DNA of 33,719 nt from Phycisphaerales bacterium. Lineage in GTDB: Bacteria; Planctomycetota; Phycisphaerae; UBA1845. Below, piece by piece: positions 17,818 to 26,260 of this stretch. The position numbers and the translations under genes were made by a program. The notes under the pieces are model-generated. The model was not told the origin of the DNA. It was given only the letters and a program-made list of their open reading frames with translations, and made no database searches. Positions within the stretch are counted from its first letter, which is position 1, and every line of letters begins with the position of its first letter. The stretch lies in contig JABFSN010000056.1 in assembly GCA_013140575.1 (NCBI GenBank), positions 1 to 33,719 of the forward strand, given 5' to 3'.

Positions 17818-19139
17818 TGAGCAACGACCGCCGACCATGCACGGTTGTCGGGGCGATCGCGATCGTGGCAGTCGCCTGCGCGCGGCCGGCGGCGGGGTTT
17901 TGCCTGCTGTCGGCGTACTGGTTCGGCGGGGAGGCGGTGATCCGTTACAATTTTCCGCCGGCCGGAATTCGCACCAACGGCACGGAATCGTGGGATGCGA
18001 ATGCAGTCTGGGCGCTGGAGCGATGGACGGCGGTTACGGGCCGATTTCAATTCACCGACGGCGGACCCAGCCGTGTCGGGCAGGACAATCGCGACGGCGT
18101 CAACAACATGGTGTTCGATGTGGTGATCGGCGGCGATGCGTTCGGACCGGAGACGTTGGCCGTCACCGTCACGCGATCGACGGCCGACGGGGACGCGCTG
18201 GAATCGGACATTGTTTTTAACGCGGCCGTGGTGTGGGACGCCTACGCCGGACCGCTGCACGCGGATCGCGACGGTCGGACGGTGTTCGATTTCCGGCGCG
18301 TGGCGCTGCATGAGCTGGGGCACGTGCTGGGGCTGGGACACCCGGACGACTCCTGCCAACAGACGGTTCCGGCCATTATGAACGCCCGGACCACGGACAC
18401 CGAAGCGCTGACCGACGACGACCGCAACGGGGTCAGTTTCATTTACGCGGACGAGAACGAACCGCCGGTCGCGGTGGCCGGCGGCAACCAGGCGGGCAAC
18501 GGCGTTCGACCTTTTCGGCTGAACGGGACGGCGTCGGGCGACGAGGACGGGTTCATCGCGTTGTACCAATGGCGCGTGAATGGCGAGCTGCACGCGACGG
18601 GACCGGAAACGGAGGTGGCGCTGAATTTCGGGACGCACATCGTGGCGTTGACGGTGGTGGACGACGACGGGGGGTCGGACACGGACACCATCATCATCGA
18701 CGTGGGACCGTATCCGTTCGCGCCGAAAAGCGGCAATCGACCGCCGGTTGCGGACGCGTCCGACGACATGACCATGCTGCTGGGTGAATCGGCGACGCTG
18801 GACGCAAGCGGGTCGTTCGACACCGACGGAGAGATCGTGCAGCACATCTGGACGGAGGGGGAGTCGATCATCGCCCGCAGCCCGCTGGTTCCAGTAGTGC
18901 CATCGACCGGCACGCACGTGTACCGCATCACCGTGTTCGACGACCAGGGGTCGGCCGCCGCCGACGAGGTGGCGGTGACGGTGCAGTCGGACCTGTTGTC
19001 CGATCCCGGGCCGGTGATCAACGGCCGACCGCCGACGGTCATGCGGCCGTCGGTGGCGATGTGCGGGCCGATGGCCATGGCGCCGATGTGGGTGGGGCTG
19101 GGCGTGGTGTTGTTGAGGCGATCCAGCCGGTTTCGCTGA
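17814..19139 (+). CDS. Matrixin-family zinc metalloprotease with two PKD-like domains
   Basis: The product is 441 residues, or one less if the second Met is used. A signal peptide ([18 protein letters not shown]) leads into a matrixin-like catalytic domain with the intact zinc motif [11 protein letters not shown] at 166-176 and a Met-turn candidate AIMN near 187. Two PKD-like beta domains follow, at about 215-300 ([10 protein letters not shown]... GEDGF-type core, [11 protein letters not shown]) and 305-395 ([10 protein letters not shown]... [23 protein letters not shown]). The C-terminus has a Cys-Gly start, a hydrophobic helix and an Arg-rich end (CGPMAMAP...LLRRSSRFR), like MYXO-CTERM/PEP-CTERM-type sorting signals. 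It is therefore probably an exported, possibly surface-anchored protease. The start overlaps the preceding gene by four bases. Confidence 0.9.
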   Translation: MMSNDRRPCTVVGAIAIVAVACARPAAGFCLLSAYWFGGEAVIRYNFPPAGIRTNGTESWDANAVWALERWTAVTGRFQFTDGGPSRVGQDNRDGVNNMVFDVVIGGDAFGPETLAVTVTRSTADGDALESDIVFNAAVVWDAYAGPLHADRDGRTVFDFRRVALHELGHVLGLGHPDDSCQQTVPAIMNARTTDTEALTDDDRNGVSFIYADENEPPVAVAGGNQAGNGVRPFRLNGTASGDEDGFIALYQWRVNGELHATGPETEVALNFGTHIVALTVVDDDGGSDTDTIIIDVGPYPFAPKSGNRPPVADASDDMTMLLGESATLDASGSFDTDGEIVQHIWTEGESIIARSPLVPVVPSTGTHVYRITVFDDQGSAAADEVAVTVQSDLLSDPGPVINGRPPTVMRPSVAMCGPMAMAPMWVGLGVVLLRRSSRFR

Positions 19140-19142
19140 TGC

Positions 19143-19191
19143 GCGGAAGGGGAATCCCGCGACGGTGGGTGCGGGAGGAGATTCCCGCACC
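19143..19191. repeat. Pair of imperfect direct repeats with a perfect hairpin
   Basis: The 18-bp sequences at 19143-19160 and 19171-19188 match at 15 positions. The second copy is part of a perfect nine-base-pair stem, GGTGCGGGA at 19168-19176 and TCCCGCACC at 19183-19191, around a six-base loop. It lies just after the matrixin stop and before tadA, so it could be a terminator for the former or a REP-like element. There is no T-run. Confidence 0.6.
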
Positions 19192-19231
19192 AGCGGGCCG
19201 GGGCGATCACCCCGCCGGGGTCGAATTCACA

Positions 19232-19720
19232 ATGCCCTATGATGACACCGCGACATCGGCCGATGACGAGCGGTTCATGCGCGCGGCGCTGGACGAGGCC
19301 GGCGCGGCGCTGGACGCCGGCGACGTTCCCGTGGGGGCGGTGGTGGTGTATCGAAACGCCATCATCGGCCGCGGACACAACCAGCGCGAATTGCTGAACG
19401 ACCCGACCGCGCATGCGGAAATGCCGGCGCTGACCGCGGCCGCGGGCCATCTGCGGTCGTGGCGGCTGGTGGATTGCACGCTGTACGTGACGCTGGAACC
19501 GTGCGTGATGTGCGCCGGGGCGGTGGTGAACGCCCGTCTCGCCCGATTGGTCTACGGCGCCGCCGATCCCAAGGCCGGCGCCTGCGGATCGCTGTTCGAC
19601 ATCACCCGCGATCTGCGATTGAACCATCAGGTGCCGGTGACCGCCGGCGTGTTGGCCGATGATTGCGCGCGGTTGTTGCAGGCGTTTTTTCAAGACCAGC
19701 GACGACGGGGCAAGAAATGA
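19232..19720 (+). CDS. tadA: tRNA-specific adenosine deaminase TadA
   Basis: The product is 162 residues, the usual length for TadA, which converts A34 to inosine in the anticodon of tRNA-Arg(ACG) using zinc. The CMP/dCMP deaminase signature is complete: D-P-T-A-H-A-E with zinc ligand H61 and catalytic E63, and P-C-V-M-C with zinc ligands C91 and C94. The N-terminal helix and [10 protein letters not shown] strand are typical. The frame is open upstream to 19061 inside the matrixin gene; ATG 19232 is chosen because the family begins there, although no Shine-Dalgarno sequence is evident. The residue after HAE-M is Pro, slightly unusual. A guanine deaminase-like role is less likely given the DPTAHAE context. 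Confidence 0.95.
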   Translation: MPYDDTATSADDERFMRAALDEAGAALDAGDVPVGAVVVYRNAIIGRGHNQRELLNDPTAHAEMPALTAAAGHLRSWRLVDCTLYVTLEPCVMCAGAVVNARLARLVYGAADPKAGACGSLFDITRDLRLNHQVPVTAGVLADDCARLLQAFFQDQRRRGKK

Positions 19721-19777
19721 AATGACGGGGGGAGTCGAGCGGACGTCCGTCACCGGTAGTCTGCGTGCCCCTAAAAA

Positions 19778-20617
19778 TCACGAATCCCGGCGCGTCGCGG
19801 TCACGACGGGTTCGGAATCGAAAACCGTAACGCGCTGTGCACGGTTGGCTTCGACATCGAATCGTATACGGACGGCCGCGACGCCGGCGGGGTGAAACAC
19901 ATGATCGCCGAGGTTCAACAGATTCCGTGGCGAGCCTGCCGCGCCGCGCTGGATGGTCAACAGCCCCGATTTTTTGTGAACCGCGACCAGAACGTGGTCG
20001 TCAGTCGCTGGACCGAGTGAATAGGTTCCCGTGTAAACGGATTTCTCCTCGTCGGTCAGCGGTCTCGATTCCGGTTTTACGTCTGCGTCGCCGAGCGATG
20101 CCAGATAGGCGGCTAATTCCGCGGCCCGATCGCCGCCGCTCCGCGCGTGGGCCATCAGCGTGATGCCGTGTGGTCCCGTCGTTCGCTGGATACCGGGTTG
20201 TGCCACCACCATGGCCTTCACGGCGTCGAGCGCGCCCATCATGGCGTAGGTGAACAAATCGGGGCGAGCGCCGTGGGCCATCAACAACTTCGCGATTTCG
20301 TAGTTGCCGGTGTGGGACGCCGCGCCGAGGGCGGTTTCCCAGTCACCGAAACCCCAATCCCACGTCGCGTTGGCCAACGCCGGCGATCGTTCCAACAACT
20401 CCTTGACCCGCGCAATTCTGCCATGCGATGCACCCACGGTTTCTTTTACCAATACGGGATCCTGATGGGGGAAATGGGCGAGTTTTTCGACGTTGGGGCT
20501 GCCCTTTTCCGGCGAGGGGGAGTCGCCCTCGACGCCCGATACGGCAGTCGCCGCAAATCCGCATGACACGACGGCACCGGGAACGGACAGAACGATGGAT
20601 CGGCGAGTTGGCCACAT
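19778..20617 (-). CDS. Exported ankyrin-repeat protein
   Basis: The product is 279 residues. The start at ATG 20617 has GGAGG six bases upstream; an in-frame ATG at 20641 adds eight residues. The N-terminus has T-R-R-S-I-V-L followed by a hydrophobic stretch, so export through Tat or Sec is likely. Residues about 65-155 contain ankyrin-type repeats (ASHGRIARVKELLERSPALAN, ALGAASHTGNYEIAKLLMAHGA, and a third, weaker one). The C-terminal 90 residues (YTGTYSLGPATDDHVLVAV to the end) look like the small DUF3471-type beta domain found at the end of many planctomycete and acidobacterial proteins. The binding partner is unknown. It converges with tadA, 57 bp apart, and is divergent from the cation transporter gene. 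Confidence 0.85.
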   Translation of the reverse strand: MWPTRRSIVLSVPGAVVSCGFAATAVSGVEGDSPSPEKGSPNVEKLAHFPHQDPVLVKETVGASHGRIARVKELLERSPALANATWDWGFGDWETALGAASHTGNYEIAKLLMAHGARPDLFTYAMMGALDAVKAMVVAQPGIQRTTGPHGITLMAHARSGGDRAAELAAYLASLGDADVKPESRPLTDEEKSVYTGTYSLGPATDDHVLVAVHKKSGLLTIQRGAAGSPRNLLNLGDHVFHPAGVAAVRIRFDVEANRAQRVTVFDSEPVVTATRRDS

Positions 20618-20623
20618 GATGAA

Positions 20624-20628
20624 CCTCC
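20624..20628 (-). promoter_or_regulatory. Ribosome-binding site for the ankyrin gene
   Basis: GGAGG on the minus strand, six bases before ATG 20617, within AGGGAGG. It supports this start over the ATG at 20641. Confidence 0.7.
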
Positions 20629-20820
20629 CTGCGGAATACAACGGGAATACGGCACGCTACCATACCATCATGTCCCGAATGCACACAATCAGGTGTAATT
20701 CGTTGTCGCGAGTTGGCCGCAAACCACCTGGACGACGGTTTTTAACGCCGCGGATTGGCGAGCGATCGCCGGGCCCGCGACATCTGCTCCCCAAACGTAC
20801 GAACGTGTAAACTTGCACCG

Positions 20821-21723
20821 ATGGACGAGCCCATCCGACAGGGGCAGCGGGCAGCGATGTTCAGCCTCGCGATCAACACCGGTCTGGCGGTCATCAAGTT
20901 GGCCGGCGGATTGCTGGGGCATTCGTACGCCCTGGTGGCCGATGCCATCGAATCGCTGGGCGACATTTTCAGCGCCGCGATCGTGCGCGCCGGGCTGGTC
21001 ATTGCGGCCCGCCCGCCCGACGAGGACCACCCCTATGGTCACGGCAAGGCCGAACCGCTGGCGGCACTGGCGGTTGCGATATTGTTGATCGGCGGTGCCG
21101 CCGTCATTTCATATCACGCGGTTTTCGAGATCATGTCGCCGCACCAGGCCCCGGCACCGTTCACGCTGGGCATTCTGGCGGCCGTCATCGTTTTGAAGGA
21201 AGCCGTGTATCGGCATTTGTCACGGGTGGGCGCCGACGTCGGCAGCACGGCGTTGTGTGCCGACGCCTGGCATCATCGCGGCGACGCGCTGACCTCGGCG
21301 GCTGCAGCGGTCGGCATCACCGTCGCGCTGATCGGAGGACCGGGGTACGAATCGGCCGACGACTGGGCGGCGTTGGCGGCGTGCGTCATCATTCTGGCCA
21401 ACGGCACGCGGTTCGCGCGCACCGCGATCGCCGAATTGATGGACACGCGTCCGCCCGACGATATCGCGAACGCGATTTCCGAAGTGGCCCGACGCGTGGA
21501 CGGAGCGCGATTCGTGGAGAAGGTGGTCATCCGCAAGGTCGGGCCGTGGCTGTATGCCGACCTGCACGTCGAGGTTGATCCGGAATTGACCGTGCGCCGC
21601 GGGCACGAAATCGCCCACCGTGTCAAGGACGCGGTGGTGGGGGCGTTCACCAACGTCGCCGACGTGCTGGTTCATATCGAGCCGCATGCCGAAGATGGCC
21701 GACCGCGGTCCAGCTCGGGTTAA
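20821..21723 (+). CDS. Cation diffusion facilitator (CDF) family transporter
   Basis: The product is 300 residues, normal for a bacterial CDF metal/proton antiporter of the inner membrane. Diagnostic motifs are ADAIESLGD in TM2 (E44 and D48 occupying the usual metal-site positions), DEDHPYGHGKAEPLAAL in the TM2-TM3 region, and DAWHHRGDALTS in TM5 (His and Asp four apart). The soluble C-terminal domain follows, with a typical HVEVDPELTVRRGHEIA segment. The TM2 residue is Glu rather than the His or Asp common in zinc CDFs, so the metal (Zn, Fe, Mn, Cd, Co) is not assigned. ATG 20821 is used; no Shine-Dalgarno sequence is seen. Its stop is 21 bp from the convergent pyruvate kinase stop. Confidence 0.93.
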   Translation: MDEPIRQGQRAAMFSLAINTGLAVIKLAGGLLGHSYALVADAIESLGDIFSAAIVRAGLVIAARPPDEDHPYGHGKAEPLAALAVAILLIGGAAVISYHAVFEIMSPHQAPAPFTLGILAAVIVLKEAVYRHLSRVGADVGSTALCADAWHHRGDALTSAAAAVGITVALIGGPGYESADDWAALAACVIILANGTRFARTAIAELMDTRPPDDIANAISEVARRVDGARFVEKVVIRKVGPWLYADLHVEVDPELTVRRGHEIAHRVKDAVVGAFTNVADVLVHIEPHAEDGRPRSSSG

Positions 21724-21744
21724 TTCGGTCATCGTCGCCGACCG

Positions 21745-23190
21745 CTACGCCGGGCACATGCCCACCAGGTGAATGGCGATGGACGACCCCCGTTCCCGGG
21801 CTCGTGGATCGCCGACTTCCACGATCACGTCGCCGGCCTCCAAACCGTATTTCGCGGCCAGCATCGCCTCCAGTTCCTCCCACGGCGCCGCCCCGGACAT
21901 CAACTCCCCCGACACCAGCAGCGGATCGAGCCCGTAGGATAGTGCCATACGACGGCACATCCGATCCTGCGCCGCCAGCGCCACCAGTGGCCGGCGGATC
22001 TGATACTTGCTGATCCATCGCGCCGTCCGGCCCGACCGGCACCAGACCGCCACCAGTTTTGCCTGCAGGTCCAGCGCCACCATGGCCGCACTGCGCGCGA
22101 CGGCCGACGACGTGGGGTCCGATTCATGCCCGACGCGCAGGCGCTCGTCGACCACGTCCGCCCGGCGCTGCCCCTTCCGCGAAGTGAACGCGTAGGCTTC
22201 CTCGCAGATGCGGTTCATCATGGCCACCGATTCCACCGGGTTCGCGCCCGTGGCCGATTCGCCGGACAGCATGACCGCGTCCGCCCCTTCCAGCGCCGCG
22301 TTGGCCACGTCGCTGACCTCGGCCCGCGTGGGCGTCGATCGTTCGATCATGCTGTGCAGCATCTGCGTCGCAATGATGACCGGCTTTCCCGCCCGACGGC
22401 ATCGCCACACGATGTCCTTCTGCAGGAACGGCACCTGCGTAACGTTCATCTCCACGCCCAGGTCGCCGCGTGCCACCAGAATCGCGTCGGACGCCTGAAC
22501 AATCGCGTCAATATCATCGATCGCCTGCGGCGTCTCGACCTTGGAAACGATCGGCGTGTCGGCCCCCAGCTTGCGGATCGTGCGCCGCAGCGCCTGCACA
22601 TCGTCCGCCCGCCGGACGAACGACAACGCCACGAAATCGACTCCCTGGCCGATCGCCCATTTCAGGTCGTCCTCGTCCTTGGGCGTGATGGCCGAAATCG
22701 ACAGGCTGGAATCAGGAACGTTCAGTCCCTTGCGCGTGCCGATGACCCCGCCCATCTCGCATTCGCACAGCAGCCGGTCGGGACGCCGTTCGCGCACCCG
22801 CAGCCGGATGCTCCCGTCGTCGATCAGCACCCGGTGCCCCGCGTTGACCTCGTCGATGAACTTGTCGTAATTGGTGCCGAATCGCGCGGCCGTGCCCCGC
22901 CCGGCATCGCGGACGATTTCGCATCGGTCGCCGGGCTTTATAGCGGCGGACTGCGGGTCGATCTCGTTCGTACGCACCTTCGGCCCGCACAGATCAGCCA
23001 GCAGGGCGACGTGCAGACCGCGATCGGCGGCCACGCGGCGGGCGGTTTCCACCACCCGCTGATGCTGGGCCTGCTTGCCGTGGGACATGTTCAGCCGCAG
23101 GACGTGTACGCCCGCTTCCAACATGCGCCCCAGCACGTCGGCCGACTCGCTGGCGGGTCCCACGGTGGCCACGATTTTGGTAGGAATCAC
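21745..23190 (-). CDS. pyk: Pyruvate kinase
   Basis: The product is 481 residues from a GTG start at 23190; the open frame extends to 23298, but pyruvate kinases normally begin just before TKIVATVGPAS, as here. The enzyme transfers phosphate from phosphoenolpyruvate to ADP, the last step of glycolysis. Visible motifs are NMSHG at 34-38, the ADP/substrate region KGLNVPDSSLS, catalytic K217 in IVSKVETPQA, the metal-binding VARGDLGVE, and the signature ATQMLHSMIERSTPTRAEVSDVANA at 274-298 followed by MLSGESA. The C-terminal allosteric-type domain is complete. The length matches the family. It is a single gene between two convergent or tandem neighbours with no operon partner. Confidence 0.96.
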   Translation of the reverse strand: MIPTKIVATVGPASESADVLGRMLEAGVHVLRLNMSHGKQAQHQRVVETARRVAADRGLHVALLADLCGPKVRTNEIDPQSAAIKPGDRCEIVRDAGRGTAARFGTNYDKFIDEVNAGHRVLIDDGSIRLRVRERRPDRLLCECEMGGVIGTRKGLNVPDSSLSISAITPKDEDDLKWAIGQGVDFVALSFVRRADDVQALRRTIRKLGADTPIVSKVETPQAIDDIDAIVQASDAILVARGDLGVEMNVTQVPFLQKDIVWRCRRAGKPVIIATQMLHSMIERSTPTRAEVSDVANAALEGADAVMLSGESATGANPVESVAMMNRICEEAYAFTSRKGQRRADVVDERLRVGHESDPTSSAVARSAAMVALDLQAKLVAVWCRSGRTARWISKYQIRRPLVALAAQDRMCRRMALSYGLDPLLVSGELMSGAAPWEELEAMLAAKYGLEAGDVIVEVGDPRARERGSSIAIHLVGMCPA

Positions 23191-23325
23191 GCCGGGGATC
23201 GTACGCCCGACGCGAACTCCACGCCAGCGCGTCGGTCCGCCGGTGGTGCGATGCCATGGAATTCCCGGATGGCGGCACCGTGAACGGAAGCGTTTCACGC
23301 CATGGGCAGGCGGGACTTTCAGAAC

Positions 23326-23343
23326 CCCGGACGCAAGTCCGGG
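23326..23343. repeat. REP-like hairpin with GCAA loop
   Basis: A perfect seven-base-pair stem, CCCGGAC and GTCCGGG, closes a GCAA tetraloop. The flanking sequence (AGAAC before, ACC after) resembles that of the hairpin at 23451, which points to one dispersed family. It could also end transcription reaching it from the upstream minus-strand gene. Confidence 0.6.
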
Positions 23344-23401
23344 ACCGACACAGAACCGGGTTCAATTCGTCCTGGACGTCCGTCGTCGGTTGTCCGCGCC
23401 C

Positions 23402-23417
23402 CGTCACTCGAGTGACG
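23402..23417. promoter_or_regulatory. Perfect 16-bp palindrome, candidate operator
   Basis: CGTCACTCGAGTGACG is exactly self-complementary with no spacer. It lies 212 bp upstream of the pyruvate kinase start. A half-site-like GAGTGACG recurs near 23573. It could be the operator of a dimeric regulator; no regulator gene is in the window. Confidence 0.35.
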
Positions 23418-23450
23418 TACCTGATTAGCGTGCGAAACCCGCGATTAGAG

Positions 23451-23470
23451 CCGTGGGCGCAAGCCCACGG
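23451..23470. repeat. REP-like hairpin with GCAA loop
   Basis: A perfect eight-base-pair stem, CCGTGGGC and GCCCACGG, closes a GCAA tetraloop. It has the same design as the hairpin 125 bp to the left. I associate hairpins of this style with intergenic regions in planctomycete genomes, but that was not checked. Confidence 0.65.
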
Positions 23471-23649
23471 ACGACGACCCGGTGCGATATCTGTCGCCGC
23501 ACGAACGGCTTGCCAGTACCAGGATTGCGCCCGGTGCTCTGAATGGCACCGGCGAATGCTAATCACCTACCGAGTGACGGGTTCCGACGAGGCGCGCCGA
23601 CGACTGGATACAGACATTCCCAAACAACGGATCGAGGACTGCGGAGTCG

Positions 23650-25962
23650 CTACATCGGCGCCTTGGCCACGCGCTCCTCGGGCGACTTGAAGTGCATGAC
23701 GTACCGGGTGCGGAACGTATCGCCTTCGCGGGTTGTGCATCCGGCCGACGACTTGAAAAAGTTGATCTTGCGGACCACCGGTCCCAGCTTGCCGATCATG
23801 GGCACCACCCGGCCGGCGATCTGCCGCGCTTCCGGGTCGGGAATGTTCATGGTGGCCATGCCGATACCCATAGTCATTCCCCCGAGGGCGGCGCCCAGCT
23901 CGGCGCCCAGATTACTCAGGTCGGAATAGGAGGCACTGACGAACGGGCCTTCGGGTACCACGGTTTCCTTCATCATGCGGGTGTTCGTGCGGATGTTGGC
24001 GTGCTTGCCCCCGGCGGTGGCGCAACAGATGCCGACTGCGTCCTCCGTGCCGATCATCAAGTACCCGTCGCGTACGCCACACGTCAACGCAACCGGCGAC
24101 ATGGCGAACGACAGGCGGGTGAACCCCTCGAGCATTTCGTGCGTCGATGGTTCGGTGCGAACGGAAAACATGGTCAACATCGGGTTCTTCTCGGCCAGCG
24201 CGTTGATTTTCTCGGAACAGAACGCCAGCGCCGCGGTGATTTTTTCCCGGGCGACTTCCTCGTTTCGAACCTTGGTCAGCCACGCGAAACCGGCCGGACC
24301 CGATTCCGGCTGCACGTGCGCGGTAATCATTTCACCGCTCAACCAGTCCAGCACATCGCGGCGCACGTCGAAATTGAAATTCTGCTGCGTGTCGGCCCAT
24401 TGTTGCCATGCGGCACGGCCCTTCTCACCGAACGCTTGGAACGTTTCCTCGACGTAGTCGTACAGCCGGGCCATGTCGATGCCCGAAGTGATCGAATAGG
24501 ACACAGTTTCGTACGGAAGGAATCGCGCGAAATCCTCGGTCATCTGCCGCTCGCCGAAAACGGGATAAAACGGCAGCTTGTCGGCGCCGGCGGCCATGAC
24601 GGTCAACACATCGGTGTAAACGGAATGGTCCTGCGTGTACTCCACGGACGCGATGTGGTCCACGATGCCGGGGATACTCGTCAGCCGATCTACCAGCTTG
24701 TGAACCGCTTCGGCCTTGACGTCGCCGGTCTTGACCGTCTTGGCCATGGTCTCGGACTTTTCCAACGCGGACTTGTAGCGGGGGTCGTCGCGGAGTGTAG
24801 CCAGATCGGCATCCTCCTGAATCCACTCAGGCGAGTAGAAACCGCCGTCCACCGATTTCACCAGCCAGCGCAGCGCCTCTTCCTTGTTCTTGTTCAGGGC
24901 ATGGAAACACGCCAGGTTGTACATAATCAGCGAATCGGTCGGGGCGACTTCGTGTGCTGTCTTGATGACCGCGAGGGCCTTTTCCATATCGCCCCGGCGA
25001 TAAGCGTCGAGCGCCGCGTTGTTCAGTTCGTTGGCTTTTTCGTTGAACTGAGCGTTGATGATACGGTCGAACGGGGAATTTCCTCCGGATTTGACAACGA
25101 TCGACATCATGTCGTCGAACCATGCCACCATCTGCTTCATGTCGAAAAAGAACAGGCTGTTCTCGGCGTCCGGCAGCTTGTCGAATGCCGCCCGGAAACG
25201 GGGGTCGTCGCTGATCGGGCGCTTCTCCGATTTCTTGTCCAGAAGCGCCAGAACTTCGTCCAGCATGGCGTCGCCGATGGAAATGACGATGACGTCGTCA
25301 TGATGCATCGCCACGCCGATGCCCATTATCGGCTTCGCGTAGTCCTCGGGCTGGACGTTCAAACAACATCGCTTCGCGGCGCCGGCCGGGGAATCCACCA
25401 GCTGGAGCACTTTCTTCGACGAAGCCTTGTTCACTTCGCACTGCACCGCCTCGGCGATGCTCCGCAGGCCGTTGAAATTCTTCTCGGTGGTTTCTTTATC
25501 CCCGCGGAACACCCAGACGTAGTCGGGGATGGTGACGTTGACGTTGCTGCCCATCGCCACCGGTCCGGACATACGGATGGCGAACACCATTTCACCGCGC
25601 GATAGCCCCTTCCAGTCGACACCGTGTACCAACTCCTTGGCCCGGTCGATGATGCGATTCAGCTCGTCCCGGTTGCCCAGCGTTGCGTCATCGGCGCCCG
25701 CGACCAGGTGATGGCTGATCAGGTCAAACGCGTCGTTCAGGATCCCCGATTCCATGAACGCGTTGTGGACCTCGGACCAGTAATCGCACAGAAACTCGCT
25801 TTCGGAATTGTGCCGGCTCGCGGTCACCATGAACACGTCGCCGGGGATGGCCGTCGTCAAGCCGAAACGCTCGACGCTGCGTTCGCCGGCGAGACCGGTC
25901 GTCGCGACGGAAAGCGAAACCATCACGCACGCGACCGAGTGATGCGTCGTACGATAAATCAT
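23650..25962 (-). CDS. Secreted DUF3352-like protein with TPR segment
   Basis: The product is 770 residues. ATG 25962 is chosen because it starts a signal peptide (MIYRTTHHSVACVMVSLSVATTGLAG); the open frame continues to 26061. I see no characterised enzyme family. The N- and C-terminal parts look like DUF3352-type domains, seen in planctomycete exported proteins that score residues such as GDVFMVTASRHNSE and LSFAMSPVALTCGVRDGYLMIGT. Residues about 325-415 form a tetratricopeptide stretch (ALDAYRRGDMEKALAVIKTA, IMYNLACFHALNKNKEEAL) ending in the common D-L-A-T-L-R-D-D-P-R-Y motif. There is no anchor, so the protein is probably periplasmic or secreted. It is downstream of the subtilase gene on the same strand, with a gap of 298 bp. 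Confidence 0.85.
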   Translation of the reverse strand: MIYRTTHHSVACVMVSLSVATTGLAGERSVERFGLTTAIPGDVFMVTASRHNSESEFLCDYWSEVHNAFMESGILNDAFDLISHHLVAGADDATLGNRDELNRIIDRAKELVHGVDWKGLSRGEMVFAIRMSGPVAMGSNVNVTIPDYVWVFRGDKETTEKNFNGLRSIAEAVQCEVNKASSKKVLQLVDSPAGAAKRCCLNVQPEDYAKPIMGIGVAMHHDDVIVISIGDAMLDEVLALLDKKSEKRPISDDPRFRAAFDKLPDAENSLFFFDMKQMVAWFDDMMSIVVKSGGNSPFDRIINAQFNEKANELNNAALDAYRRGDMEKALAVIKTAHEVAPTDSLIMYNLACFHALNKNKEEALRWLVKSVDGGFYSPEWIQEDADLATLRDDPRYKSALEKSETMAKTVKTGDVKAEAVHKLVDRLTSIPGIVDHIASVEYTQDHSVYTDVLTVMAAGADKLPFYPVFGERQMTEDFARFLPYETVSYSITSGIDMARLYDYVEETFQAFGEKGRAAWQQWADTQQNFNFDVRRDVLDWLSGEMITAHVQPESGPAGFAWLTKVRNEEVAREKITAALAFCSEKINALAEKNPMLTMFSVRTEPSTHEMLEGFTRLSFAMSPVALTCGVRDGYLMIGTEDAVGICCATAGGKHANIRTNTRMMKETVVPEGPFVSASYSDLSNLGAELGAALGGMTMGIGMATMNIPDPEARQIAGRVVPMIGKLGPVVRKINFFKSSAGCTTREGDTFRTRYVMHFKSPEERVAKAPM

Positions 25963-26260
25963 GTTTGTTCTCGCTTTCCAAGGTGACCGCAGTGGCGACC
26001 CGTTTCCCATTTCGATCCGACGTGCCATCGAGTTCATCGACCGAATGACTCGTTGAAGCAAGGGATTCTACTGGGGCGTTCGCTCGTTCTCAACGCGCCG
26101 ATGACGTTCATCACAAGATCGCACAACTTCCGACACTGCGTCTGTCCGCTCCTGTGCGACCGTCGTCTGTTCGCGGCGAATCCACCGACCCGGTTCGCCA
26201 TGCCCGCGAGACAATTCGCCGGGTGATGACCATCCGCGAGCTCGACAACACCGGATCATG
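25963..26260. other. Intergenic region with no supported gene
   Basis: This 298-bp gap separates two minus-strand genes: the subtilase ending at 26261 and the DUF3352-like gene starting at 25962. It should hold a terminator and a promoter, but I recognised neither a strong hairpin nor a clear ribosome-binding site for the downstream gene. Confidence 0.45.

Larger units (their letters stand above)
23191..23649. other. Intergenic region with hairpins and a palindrome
   Basis: The 459 bp between the pyruvate kinase start and the end of the DUF3352-like gene contain no supported gene. Instead they hold two GCAA-loop hairpins and a 16-bp perfect palindrome, listed separately. Open frames across it (for example 23256-23690) overlap each other and have no family resemblance. 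The pyruvate kinase promoter should lie near its right-hand end at 23191. Confidence 0.6.

Noticed and set aside
22126-23283. A 385-codon open frame antisense to pyruvate kinase
   Set aside because: It overlaps a complete housekeeping gene and has no family resemblance.
23350-23385. GGTTCAATTC resembling a tRNA T-loop
   Set aside because: The flanking bases do not form a T-arm stem, and no acceptor or anticodon arm can be drawn around it.
23692-25605. A 637-codon open frame antisense to the DUF3352-like gene
   Set aside because: Same reasoning: His/Arg-rich translation, no motif, no ribosome-binding site, and complete overlap with a better-supported gene.
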